In this document: one piece after another, positions 1 to 5,903 of the stretch
Position numbering within the stretch: the stretch's first letter is position 1
Layout of the letters: every line of letters begins with the position of its first letter
IMG/VR virus record: IMGVR_UViG_3300021141_000069
Span: 1-20,984 of that record
Length of the DNA: 20,984 bases
Reading direction: 5' to 3' (one strand)
Source: a virus
Notes under the pieces: generated by a model
Told to the model about the DNA's origin: nothing
Database searches by the model: none
The model's input: only the letters and a program-made list of their open reading frames with translations
Translations under genes and position numbers: made by a program

Positions 1-212
1 ATGATAAAATAACAGGCAGCAATGGTAAATTTGAAATAATGGCAACTATATTTGAAGAATTTGAATATTTAGGATGGTTTTCTGATAAATTTACAGATGA
101 TTATAATTTTATAGAAGGTTCAAATAAATTAAATATAAGAAAACAATTTTGGTCGCACGGTGGGTTAAGTAAAAATATTGAAAGCGAAATTTATGATATG
201 CTAAAAAAATAA
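1..212 (+). CDS. C-terminal part of an unknown protein (5' end outside window)
   Basis: An open frame enters from the left edge (first full codon at base 3) and ends at TAA 210-212, giving the last 69 residues of a protein. The visible part is rich in Phe, Asn, Lys and Ile, contains the stretch GWFSDKFTDDYNFIEGSNK, and ends in DMLKK. I do not recognise a family. It ends one base before the methyltransferase start and shares that gene's very A+T-rich composition, so the two probably form one transcription unit and may have arrived together. A role in glycan synthesis or modification is only a guess from the neighbour. Confidence 0.7.
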   Translation, partial: DKITGSNGKFEIMATIFEEFEYLGWFSDKFTDDYNFIEGSNKLNIRKQFWSHGGLSKNIESEIYDMLKK

Positions 213-213
213 T

Positions 214-930
214 ATGAAATCAATTCATGATAACAATTTTATTTTACAGTTAGAACATGAAATAAAAGAAAAACTTTGCATCAGCGAAATTCAATCTAAC
301 TCTCAACTAAATCAAGATCTATTTGTATTGATTTTAAAAAATTTTAAAACAAATGGTATTTTTGTAGAATTTGGAGTGTGTGATGGAATATTTTTAAGTA
401 ATAGTTTTATTTTAGAAAAAAAATATAATTGGAGTGGAGTTGTATGTGAACCATTAAAAAGTTTTCAAACAAAGCTATCGCAAAATAGAAACTGCTCTAT
501 AGATCATAGAGCAGTATATTCATCTAGTAATTTAACGGTTGAATTTAGAGAAATATCTGGAAATGAAGAACTTTCTGGAATATGTTCTTCTTTTTTAGAG
601 GATAATCTTGAAATTATCAGAAATGAAAACTATATATCATATCAAGTTGAAACTATAAGCTTAACAGATCTTTTAGACGATTATAATATTCCTGTTTCAA
701 TTGATTTTATTTCTATTGACACAGAAGGTTCAGAATTTGATATTCTATCGAATTTTAATTTTGATAAATATGACGTTGATATTTTTACAGTAGAACATAA
801 TTATATTCATAGCAAACGGGAAGAAATTAAAAATTTAATGGAAAAGAACCATTACACTCGAATTCTTACAGATATATCTCAGTGGGACGACTGGTATGTT
901 TCCAATAAATTTTTAAATACGAGAAATTAA
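214..930 (+). CDS. FkbM family SAM-dependent methyltransferase
   Basis: 238 residues. The SAM-binding motif I is visible as VEFGVCDG (about residues 51-58), followed by an acidic residue in VVCEPL (about 76-81), and the characteristic FkbM-type segment DFISIDTEGSEFDIL lies near residues 164-178. FkbM-type enzymes usually O-methylate sugars or small molecules, and in phages and bacteria they often sit in surface glycan clusters. The start ATG lies one base after the upstream stop, with no clear Shine-Dalgarno sequence. The gene is strikingly A+T-rich (for example 13 G/C in bases 361-420, against 33 in 1561-1620 of the UV endonuclease gene), which suggests a separate origin from the downstream genes. 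The substrate cannot be read from the sequence. Confidence 0.85.
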   Translation: MKSIHDNNFILQLEHEIKEKLCISEIQSNSQLNQDLFVLILKNFKTNGIFVEFGVCDGIFLSNSFILEKKYNWSGVVCEPLKSFQTKLSQNRNCSIDHRAVYSSSNLTVEFREISGNEELSGICSSFLEDNLEIIRNENYISYQVETISLTDLLDDYNIPVSIDFISIDTEGSEFDILSNFNFDKYDVDIFTVEHNYIHSKREEIKNLMEKNHYTRILTDISQWDDWYVSNKFLNTRN

Positions 931-940
931 TAACTTAAAT

Positions 941-1267
941 GGGTGTGACATGGTTTCGACATGACTGTTGAAACAATATATGCAATGCACAGTCTGCACG
1001 ACTATAAGTGCGCAAGAAAAACGAAAAAGATACACTAGCTCTCGCGGCATAACCGCACCAACACATCGACTCCGATGCAGTGTGTTGGCACAGAGGAAGA
1101 TCGGATAGTTGTATATCGAAAATATAATAGACTCATCGATTCGAATATTGATGCGGGATTGCTCGACAACAATCTAGGTTGTGATTGTCCTAACATCAAT
1201 CAATAAATTGTAGAAGTATATTGTCGAGAAGTCATGGACTGGAGTTCGATCCTCCACACATCCACCA
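941..1267 (+). ncRNA. ssrA: tmRNA (ssrA), complete, with encoded CCA
   Basis: The 5' end GGGTGTGACATGGTTTCGAC matches the conserved tmRNA start, and the 3' end carries a T arm (GGAG-TTCGATC-CTCC) followed by ACACATCC and ACCA. The acceptor stem pairs bases 941-947 with the strand before ACCA and has a G3-U pair, the alanine identity element recognised by AlaRS. Helix H2 is supported by ATGACT (961-966) pairing with AGTCAT (1230-1235). A pseudoknot-type stem follows the tag: CCAACACA (1058-1065) with TGTGTTGG (1081-1088). The tag frame ends at TAA 1050-1052 and reads RKKNEKDTLALAA if it resumes at CGC 1011. tmRNA with SmpB rescues stalled ribosomes and tags their products for proteolysis. No smpB gene is seen in the window, so host SmpB would be needed. 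The promoter is unclear; it may be processed from a transcript reading through from the left. Confidence 0.95.
1011..1052 (+). other. tmRNA tag-peptide reading frame
   Basis: The frame ending at TAA 1050-1052 encodes NEKDTLALAA preceded by RKK. The LALAA end matches the usual hydrophobic, protease-recognised end of bacterial tags (E. coli ends in YALAA). Aligning the upstream TATAAGTG with E. coli TATAGTC places the resume codon at CGC (Arg) 1011-1013. The GCA at 1012-1014 would instead read ARKTKKIH and stop at TAG, losing the normal tag end. The exact resume codon is therefore inferred. Confidence 0.75.
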
Positions 1268-1274
1268 TTTTCTT

Positions 1275-1304
1275 GTTTACATATGAGCGCTCTTAGGGTA
1301 TAAT
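1275..1304 (+). promoter_or_regulatory. Early-type promoter of the UV endonuclease gene
   Basis: GTTTAC (1275-1280), 18 bases, TATAAT (1299-1304). GTTTAC is the T4 early promoter -35 sequence. The same N18 spacing occurs in all other full promoters of this window. The -10 box ends only 5 bases before the ATG, so the transcript would be leaderless or nearly so. It begins just after the tmRNA CCA end. Confidence 0.8.
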
Positions 1305-1309
1305 GCATC

Positions 1310-2227
1310 ATGACACCACGACTGGGACTAGTTTGTATAAGCGAAAGACTGACACACCAAAAGATCTCAGCGAAGACGATGACTCGCAAACAGTTTGTAA
1401 CTCTTGGTCGAGAGCGTGGGTTGCAAGTACTATCCGAGCGTATACTTCATAATTCACAGCACATCTTGCGTACTCTCCAGGCATGCATCGACTCAGGTGC
1501 TCGACACTATCGTGTGTCGAGTTCAATTTTTCCGTTGCTTACTGATCATACGCTCGAGTTGCGCTACGACGACCTGCATGGGTTTAATGATATCGCAAGC
1601 AACCTCGCGAAGGCTGGTGAATTTGCTCGGCGGCATGACATCACATGCAGTTCACATCCCGATCAGTTTAATGTCCTATCAAGTTATAACCCTGATGTTG
1701 TAGACAAGACTATTCGCGAACTTGACCATCAGTCATATGTACTTGATATGATGGGATGTAAAGCAAACTATAGTTCTCCAATGTGTCTGCATCTCAACAA
1801 GAGCCCTGACTTTAAGCGTGAAAAGATTGGCGAGTATGTGTCTCGCTTTTGTGCAAATCTCGCACGTTGCAGTCGTGGCGTTCGTCATCGACTTGTGTTA
1901 GAAAACGAAGACAAAGCATACTGGAATTGCGAGAATCTCTACACACATTTTGCCGGTCATCTTCCACTTGTCTATGACAATCTTCATGACACGTGCAACC
2001 CGTCATGTGACTCGTCTCAAAGCATCTCTCGATTTCGTCAAAGTTGGGGAAAGTACACACCAGTGTTTCATTGGAGCGAAGGCATTGGCAGCACTCGTAG
2101 TCATACTGACTATGCGACTCATCTTCCCCATGTAGTCTCTGCAAATCGTGATGTCACATGGGAAGTCGAGCTCAAGGCAAAAGACAACGCGATCGCTCAT
2201 ATTCTGAGCACCTTTTTTGCCTCCTAA
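1310..2227 (+). CDS. uvsE: UV damage endonuclease (UvsE/UVDE family)
   Basis: 305 residues, a full-length UVDE TIM-barrel protein. It starts with the typical RLGLVCIS strand. Metal-ligand motifs are present in order: SSHPDQFNVLSS (H116), CLHLN (H161), LVLENED (E198), YDNLHD (D223, H226), FHWSEG (H254) and an acidic C-terminal strand WEVELKAKD. These enzymes nick DNA 5' of UV photoproducts using bound metal ions and start alternative excision repair. The ATG lies 5 bases after a perfect TATAAT and there is no Shine-Dalgarno sequence; an in-frame upstream start would fall inside the promoter. A terminator begins right after the stop codon, so the gene is a single-gene unit. In a phage it would protect the genome from sunlight damage. 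Confidence 0.95.
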   Translation: MTPRLGLVCISERLTHQKISAKTMTRKQFVTLGRERGLQVLSERILHNSQHILRTLQACIDSGARHYRVSSSIFPLLTDHTLELRYDDLHGFNDIASNLAKAGEFARRHDITCSSHPDQFNVLSSYNPDVVDKTIRELDHQSYVLDMMGCKANYSSPMCLHLNKSPDFKREKIGEYVSRFCANLARCSRGVRHRLVLENEDKAYWNCENLYTHFAGHLPLVYDNLHDTCNPSCDSSQSISRFRQSWGKYTPVFHWSEGIGSTRSHTDYATHLPHVVSANRDVTWEVELKAKDNAIAHILSTFFAS

Positions 2228-2269
2228 AGGTCATTTTCTCTATACGGGGCTTAACTCCGGGACTTTTTT
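2228..2269 (+). terminator. Rho-independent terminator after uvsE
   Basis: The outer stem AGGTC (2228-2232) pairs with GACTT (2261-2265, one G-U). An inner hairpin CGGGG-CTTAA-CTCCG lies at 2245-2259. A run of six T follows (2264-2269). The same arrangement recurs at 5843 and 14067. Confidence 0.75.
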
Positions 2270-2288
2270 CACTTTTTTGAAAAAAGTT

Positions 2289-2335
2289 GTGTACTTTTGC
2301 CGCGGTTTATGCTATAATAACCATGTAAGCAACAA
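2289..2335 (+). promoter_or_regulatory. Early-type promoter plus GTAAGCAACAA leader, copy 1
   Basis: GTGTAC (2289-2294), 18 bases, extended -10 TGC-TATAAT (2313-2318). The predicted start site, 7 bases after the -10 box, is the G of the conserved leader GTAAGCAACAA (2325-2335). Directly upstream is a 9-bp palindrome CTTTTTTCA/TGAAAAAAG (2263-2286) with a six-base loop. This drives the 2348 operon. There is no Shine-Dalgarno sequence before the ATG at 2348. Confidence 0.85.
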
Positions 2336-2347
2336 ACCGATACCAGA

Positions 2348-2596
2348 ATGACCAACGACGACAAACATTACGGAACAGTAGAGATCAAGATGTCAAATGG
2401 TGAGTATTTCACCACCGAGGTAGTAAAAGAAGGAGATAAGTTTATCACTGGAACGTTTACCAATACTGGACTTCTTCGCGACAAGTGGGAAGTAAGCATT
2501 GAGGAATACTATTCTCATCAAGAAGCTCTACAGGAACTTTATGAAATTCTCGAAGAGTATGCAAACTCACCAGAAGCGCTGCTTCAATATGCCTAA
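2348..2596 (+). CDS. Hypothetical protein, first gene of early operon
   Basis: 82 residues, not recognised. The N-terminal half looks beta-rich (GTVEIKMSNGEYFTTEVV) and the C-terminal half is an acidic helix (SHQEALQELYEILEEYANSPEAL). The start follows promoter copy 1 and its conserved leader by about a dozen bases, and no ribosome binding site is seen. The small acidic form is typical of early phage proteins that modify the host, but no function can be assigned. Confidence 0.75.
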   Translation: MTNDDKHYGTVEIKMSNGEYFTTEVVKEGDKFITGTFTNTGLLRDKWEVSIEEYYSHQEALQELYEILEEYANSPEALLQYA

Positions 2597-2603
2597 TAAT
2601 ACT

Positions 2604-2804
2604 ATGAAAACATATCTAGTTCAATCATACACTGATACTGGTCGAGGCAGTATACCAATCTATCGAGTTATGAAAGAAAAGGAACTCAAGCGAGTCAAAA
2701 TCTATGGAGACTTTCTAAATGTCTATGAGTTGGCTTCTCCTCGACCACTTTCTATAGCTAAGATGAAGGAGCTAAAAATTCCATTCATGACGAAAAACAA
2801 ATAA
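2604..2804 (+). CDS. Hypothetical basic protein
   Basis: 66 residues, not recognised. Starts with MKTYLVQSYTDTGRG and ends in a basic tail (MKELKIPFMTKNK). Two start codons are possible: ATG 2589 (overlapping the previous gene by 8 bases) or ATG 2604. I chose 2604 because its upstream sequence (AATACT before ATG) resembles that of the next gene (AACACT before ATG). The frame upstream of 2589 is covered by the previous gene. Beta-rich N-terminus. Confidence 0.65.
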   Translation: MKTYLVQSYTDTGRGSIPIYRVMKEKELKRVKIYGDFLNVYELASPRPLSIAKMKELKIPFMTKNK

Positions 2805-2808
2805 CACT

Positions 2809-3030
2809 ATGATGCAATATATCCGAACAGCATTGAGAGTTTATCTTGATAACGGTGATTCATTCAATACCAATTTTAATATTCTAAACGATATGCTCAA
2901 AGACAGGACAGTTCAAGATGTCGTTGATCGTTATTATGTAAATAAACACTACACTACTGGCAATCAAATGTTGCATCGCATTACAAGTGTTGATGTGTTG
3001 GCAGTATCAGACATTAATGAAGTTGTCTAA
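2809..3030 (+). CDS. Hypothetical protein
   Basis: 73 residues, not recognised. Sequence begins MMQYIRTALRVYLDNGDSF, and the middle NILNDMLKDRTVQDVVDRYY is probably helical. It starts four bases after the previous stop, with AACACT before the ATG, and is part of the same operon. The two ATG codons in tandem leave the exact start uncertain by one residue. Confidence 0.65.
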   Translation: MMQYIRTALRVYLDNGDSFNTNFNILNDMLKDRTVQDVVDRYYVNKHYTTGNQMLHRITSVDVLAVSDINEVV

Positions 3031-3051
3031 AATCACTGATGCAATAGACGA

Positions 3052-3093
3052 ATGAGCAGTTCAGCAAAGAGTAAAGGCGGCGTCACTAGCTAA
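3052..3093 (+). pseudogene. Truncated copy of the MSSSAKSKGGV small basic protein gene
   Basis: ATG at 3052 begins MSSSAKSKGGV, identical over eleven residues to the start of the 47-residue protein at 7974, but two codons later (TS) there is a TAA at 3091, with a second stop (TAG) in frame next to it. The nucleotide copies differ mainly at third positions, so the match reflects a once-coding sequence. It is either a decayed duplicate or a 13-residue peptide gene. It lies in the 85-base gap before the phosphoesterase gene. Confidence 0.6.
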
Positions 3094-3115
3094 TAGAGTA
3101 GAGTAAATAATAATT

Positions 3116-3787
3116 ATGAACAAGCCAATCTTTGTAATAGGAGACATTCATGGCAAGTGGGATGCGCTTTTTCTTAAGATAAAAGCTGGCGATATTCGTG
3201 ATTTTGTCTTGATCGGTGTTGGTGACCTTGGAGTCGGTTTTAAACTCGAGAAGCAACAGGATCGTCAGTTTGAATATATCAACACCTTTTTCAAAAGTCG
3301 AAACATCGATTTTCTAGGCATTCGCGGCAATCATGATGACCCAGCATATTTTGATGGAAAGGTAAGCATGAGTAATTTCAAGTTGCTTCCAGATTATACA
3401 TCAATGACTCTAGATGATAAAGAATTTTTGTTTGTTGGTGGTGCTGTCAGCATTGATCGACGTATGCGAGCACAGGGCATTTCATACTGGGCAGATGAAA
3501 AGTTTGTCTTGGATGTTTCTAAGATAAAGCGGTGTGATGTACTCATTACACACAGTGCTCCAACATGGAATGGACCGTGTGATAAGTCTGGAATCTTAGG
3601 CTGGTGTGATCGTGACTCTACACTTTGGGATGAGTGTGTACAAGAACGCAAAGATCATGATATACTTTTAAAACTATGCGGTGCGTCTCGTCATTATTGC
3701 GGTCATTTTCATACCTCTTCTTCAGTTGACTTTGATGGATGTGTGAGTACAATATTAGACGAACTAGAAATCGGAGAAATAAGATGA
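3116..3787 (+). CDS. Calcineurin-like metallophosphoesterase
   Basis: 223 residues with the full set of metallophosphoesterase motifs: GDIHG (D10, H12), GVGDLGVG (D37), RGNHDD (N72, H73), a late LITHSAP (H146) and YCGHFHTS (H197, H199). The second motif lacks the usual GDxxDRG arginine. The family binds two metal ions and cleaves phosphate esters; members include protein phosphatases, nucleases and cyclic nucleotide phosphodiesterases, and the substrate here is unknown. It overlaps the next gene by four bases (ATGA), so the two are translationally coupled. No clear Shine-Dalgarno sequence; the start is preceded by an A/T-rich stretch. Confidence 0.9.
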   Translation: MNKPIFVIGDIHGKWDALFLKIKAGDIRDFVLIGVGDLGVGFKLEKQQDRQFEYINTFFKSRNIDFLGIRGNHDDPAYFDGKVSMSNFKLLPDYTSMTLDDKEFLFVGGAVSIDRRMRAQGISYWADEKFVLDVSKIKRCDVLITHSAPTWNGPCDKSGILGWCDRDSTLWDECVQERKDHDILLKLCGASRHYCGHFHTSSSVDFDGCVSTILDELEIGEIR

Positions 3788-4077
3788 ACAAACAACTGAC
3801 TATTGAAGAACTAAACAAAATTTTAGATTCATATATTGCATTGAAGCGCGTGATCGACTCTGCAGTCGAAGTCGGGTGTTTAGACCCAGATGGTCCAATT
3901 TACAATACAGTTTGGAAAGCATTTGAAGATACAGTAGATATTGTCGATCCAGATGGTTGGATTATGTGGTATATCTATGACAATGATATGGGAGAAAGAG
4001 GAATGCAAGTAAAGATTGGTGATGAAGAAATTTTGGTTGAAAATAGAAGAGATTTATTGAAGGTGATGAATTCTTAA
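3784..4077 (+). CDS. Hypothetical acidic protein
   Basis: 97 residues, not recognised. Acidic and aromatic: contains SYIALKRVIDSAVEVGCLDPDGP and WIMWYIYDND, ending EEILVENRRDLLKVMNS. The start overlaps the phosphoesterase stop (ATGA) and is preceded by GGAGA at a usable distance, so it is one of the few starts here with a Shine-Dalgarno sequence. A longer in-frame start at 3739 would lie deep inside the upstream gene and is unlikely. Confidence 0.75.
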   Translation: MNKQLTIEELNKILDSYIALKRVIDSAVEVGCLDPDGPIYNTVWKAFEDTVDIVDPDGWIMWYIYDNDMGERGMQVKIGDEEILVENRRDLLKVMNS

Positions 4078-4080
4078 ATT

Positions 4081-4269
4081 ATGAATATTGTTATTGTAAT
4101 TTTATTGGTCATTCATACTGCTTTGTGTATGATTGCTGGTTTTTGGATGGGTGTTAATAAAACACATCGTGAAGCATATGAAAATGGTCATATGACTATT
4201 GAGCGTGTAGGTGATAAAAGAAATTATCGCTGGATCGAGACTCATAAAATAGGATATGACTATGAATGA
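4081..4269 (+). CDS. Small membrane protein with one transmembrane helix
   Basis: 62 residues. An N-terminal hydrophobic helix (about residues 2-24, NIVIVILLVIHTALCMIAGF) is followed by a polar, charged tail (NKTHREAYENGHMTIERVGD). Lys/His/Arg immediately after the helix suggest that the tail stays in the cytoplasm. It overlaps the next tiny membrane protein gene by eight bases. Function unknown. Confidence 0.7.
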   Translation: MNIVIVILLVIHTALCMIAGFWMGVNKTHREAYENGHMTIERVGDKRNYRWIETHKIGYDYE

Positions 4270-4351
4270 TTTGACCATAGTACTCTATTGTATTCTCATG
4301 ACTTCGCTTGCGATTGGCACACTTATAATTTTTGAAAAATACGACAAATGA
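4262..4351 (+). CDS. 29-residue membrane peptide
   Basis: Reads MNDLTIVLYCILMTSLAIG and then a short polar end EKYDK. Almost the whole peptide is one hydrophobic helix. The start overlaps the previous stop by eight bases and the stop (TGA 4349-4351) overlaps the next start by four (ATGA), so the frame fits exactly into a chain of coupled genes. That exact fit is the main reason to believe such a short gene. Function unknown. Confidence 0.6.
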   Translation: MNDLTIVLYCILMTSLAIGTLIIFEKYDK

Positions 4352-5301
4352 AAACTGCATATCAATATAAAGACATATGTTTGCTACCTCGCTATAGTAG
4401 CCTAAAGACTCGTCAAAGAGCTGAAGTTTCTACAGTATTTTTAGGATCACAATTTAAATTACCAGTGGTGCCTTCGAATATGGTATGTGTCATAAACGAA
4501 TCACATGCAAAATGGCTGAGTGAACGCGGCTATTTCTATGTCATGCATCGTTTCGGTGTCGATAACCTTGAATTTGTTCGCGCTGCCCAAGGTTGGAAAA
4601 CAATCAGCATCAGTGTAGGTGTGCAAGAAGTCGACAAATATCTACTTGAGCAGATCGCAGCAGAAGATTTAAAGTTAGACTATGTCACAATCGACATTGC
4701 TCATGGTGATAGCATTCTTATGAAAGAGATGCTAAGTCATATTTCTTCGTTGTCTCTTGATACAAAAATCATTGCCGGCAATGTCTGCACTCCCGAAGGC
4801 TATCGCAGGCTTGTTGAATGGGGGGCAGATGCTGTAAAAGTTGGTATTGGTGGTGGAGGTGTGTGCAGCACAAAAAACAAAACTGGCTTTACTTTTCCAA
4901 TGTATAGTTGTATCACACTCATTGATCGTGTGCGAGAACTTGATGATCCACCAATAGTCGCAGATGGCGGAGTTCGTGAGCATGCCGACATTGTAAAAGC
5001 AATTCATGCCGGAGCAGAGATGGTTATGGTTGGTGGTCTCTTTAGTCGATGTATTGATTCACCGGCTGAAATGATTGACGGTCAAAAAGTTTATTTTGGA
5101 AGTGCTTCTCAATACAACAAGGGTGAATATCGAAACGTTGAAGGAGTTAAGCGTGCACTAGATCTTGACACTATGACCTATGCAGAAAAACTGCTCGAGA
5201 TAGAACAGGACCTTCAAAGTGCGGTTTCTTACTCGGGCGGAAGAAACTTACTTGATATCCCGAGTGTAGAATCAATGCTCGTTACAAGTTGGGAGGCATA
5301 A
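4348..5301 (+). CDS. guaC: GMP reductase-like (IMPDH/GMPR family) enzyme
   Basis: 317 residues, a TIM-barrel of the IMP dehydrogenase/GMP reductase family without the CBS domains of IMP dehydrogenase. The N-terminus YKDICLLPRYSSL corresponds to the family start. The catalytic loop is KVGIGGGGVCSTK with the active cysteine at about C173 (usual form GIGPGSVC, so P and S are replaced by G). The phosphate-binding VADGGVREHADIVKAIHAGAEMVMVGGLF follows. The length and absence of CBS domains favour GMP reductase (GMP to IMP using NADPH) over IMP dehydrogenase. In an infected cell it would shift guanine nucleotides back to IMP for adenine nucleotide synthesis. It starts at an ATGA overlap with the 29-residue membrane peptide. 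Confidence 0.85.
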   Translation: MKTAYQYKDICLLPRYSSLKTRQRAEVSTVFLGSQFKLPVVPSNMVCVINESHAKWLSERGYFYVMHRFGVDNLEFVRAAQGWKTISISVGVQEVDKYLLEQIAAEDLKLDYVTIDIAHGDSILMKEMLSHISSLSLDTKIIAGNVCTPEGYRRLVEWGADAVKVGIGGGGVCSTKNKTGFTFPMYSCITLIDRVRELDDPPIVADGGVREHADIVKAIHAGAEMVMVGGLFSRCIDSPAEMIDGQKVYFGSASQYNKGEYRNVEGVKRALDLDTMTYAEKLLEIEQDLQSAVSYSGGRNLLDIPSVESMLVTSWEA

Positions 5302-5323
5302 ATTTGAAGGAGATCTTTATTAG

Positions 5324-5572
5324 ATGAATAATGAAAAATGTTGGGAATGCAATGGCACTCTGCAGCGGGTGACCGTCACCGAAACCTATGACGTACATCG
5401 CCTTGGGCAAACTGTCATAGCAAACATTCCGATGTTTCGTTGCTGTTCATGTGGTGCCGAAGTAATTGGCGCAGAAGGAGGTGCGCATATCGATGACACC
5501 ATCGAAAGAGAATACAAGAAGCGAGGTCTTGAGCGTCAATACAGAACACGTACAGGAACTGTAGTAGAATAA
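5324..5572 (+). CDS. YgiT-type zinc finger protein, copy 1
   Basis: 82 residues. Two CxxC pairs (C6/C9 and C40/C43) separated by a beta-rich segment (TLQRVTVTETYDVHRLGQTV) resemble the zinc-binding N-terminal domain of MqsA/YgiT antitoxins, but the DNA-binding helix-turn-helix domain is missing. The tail EREYKKRGLERQYR is basic. A second copy with the same Cys spacing is at 7366. The start is preceded by AAGGAGAT, ten bases before the ATG, one of the clearest Shine-Dalgarno sequences in the window. Function unknown; a zinc-dependent regulator or protein-binding module is possible. Confidence 0.75.
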   Translation: MNNEKCWECNGTLQRVTVTETYDVHRLGQTVIANIPMFRCCSCGAEVIGAEGGAHIDDTIEREYKKRGLERQYRTRTGTVVE

Positions 5573-5576
5573 ACTT

Positions 5577-5843
5577 ATGCCAAAATACAGAATCGTAAAG
5601 GACTATCGCAACAGAAACACAAAACTGTCACACGAAAAATACTATATTCAACGCAAGTGGTTATGGATGTGGAATGACATCGATCCATTTGACGTTGACT
5701 CGAGTTTCTACAGAAGCGGTAAAAGTTGGGACACCTTTGAAGAGGCACTCGATGTATACACAAAGATCGAAGAGATTGAAGCTCTCAAGTGCCGTGGATT
5801 AGAGGTCGTGTGGCCAAAACCACGTCCGGAATGGCCTTGCTGA
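5577..5843 (+). CDS. Small protein of the YRIV/KxLWxW paralog family, copy 1
   Basis: 88 residues. It shares with the genes at 17363 and 17672 the pattern YRIV or YRII near the start, then YY.I or YYIQ, then K-(F/W/V)-L-W/C-x-W/F, then an acidic helix with EEA or AED. This copy reads KYRIVKDYRN, KYYIQRKWLWMW and DTFEEALDVY, and has a longer C-terminal end (EVVWPKPRPEWPC). It ends the early operon; the terminator begins at its stop codon. Aromatic-rich compact fold; function unknown. Confidence 0.7.
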   Translation: MPKYRIVKDYRNRNTKLSHEKYYIQRKWLWMWNDIDPFDVDSSFYRSGKSWDTFEEALDVYTKIEEIEALKCRGLEVVWPKPRPEWPC

Positions 5844-5884
5844 GGTCATTTTTCTAAGCCCGGGCTACGTCCGGGACCTTTTTT
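5843..5884 (+). terminator. Rho-independent terminator, end of first early operon
   Basis: Outer stem AGGTC (5843-5847) with GACCT (5875-5879). The inner hairpin CCCGGGC-TAC-GTCCGGG (5859-5875, one G-U) is an alternative or added stem. T run 5879-5884. Same design as the terminators at 2228 and 14067. Confidence 0.85.
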
Positions 5885-5903
5885 CACTTTTATGAAAAAA
5901 GTT

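Noticed and set aside
1012-1038. Tag frame starting at GCA 1012 (ARKTKKIH)
   Set aside because: It ends at an early TAG and lacks the hydrophobic end needed for proteolysis. The frame ending LALAA-TAA fits all known tags.
1122-1130. TATAAT-like sequence inside the tmRNA as a promoter
   Set aside because: It lies within a structured RNA and no -35 sequence is found at the spacing used elsewhere. The uvsE promoter after the CCA end is far better.
2323-2328. ATGTAA start-stop as a minimal upstream ORF in the leader
   Set aside because: The predicted transcript starts at the G of this ATG, so the start codon would not be in the RNA. In other copies it reads ACGTAA or CTGTAA.
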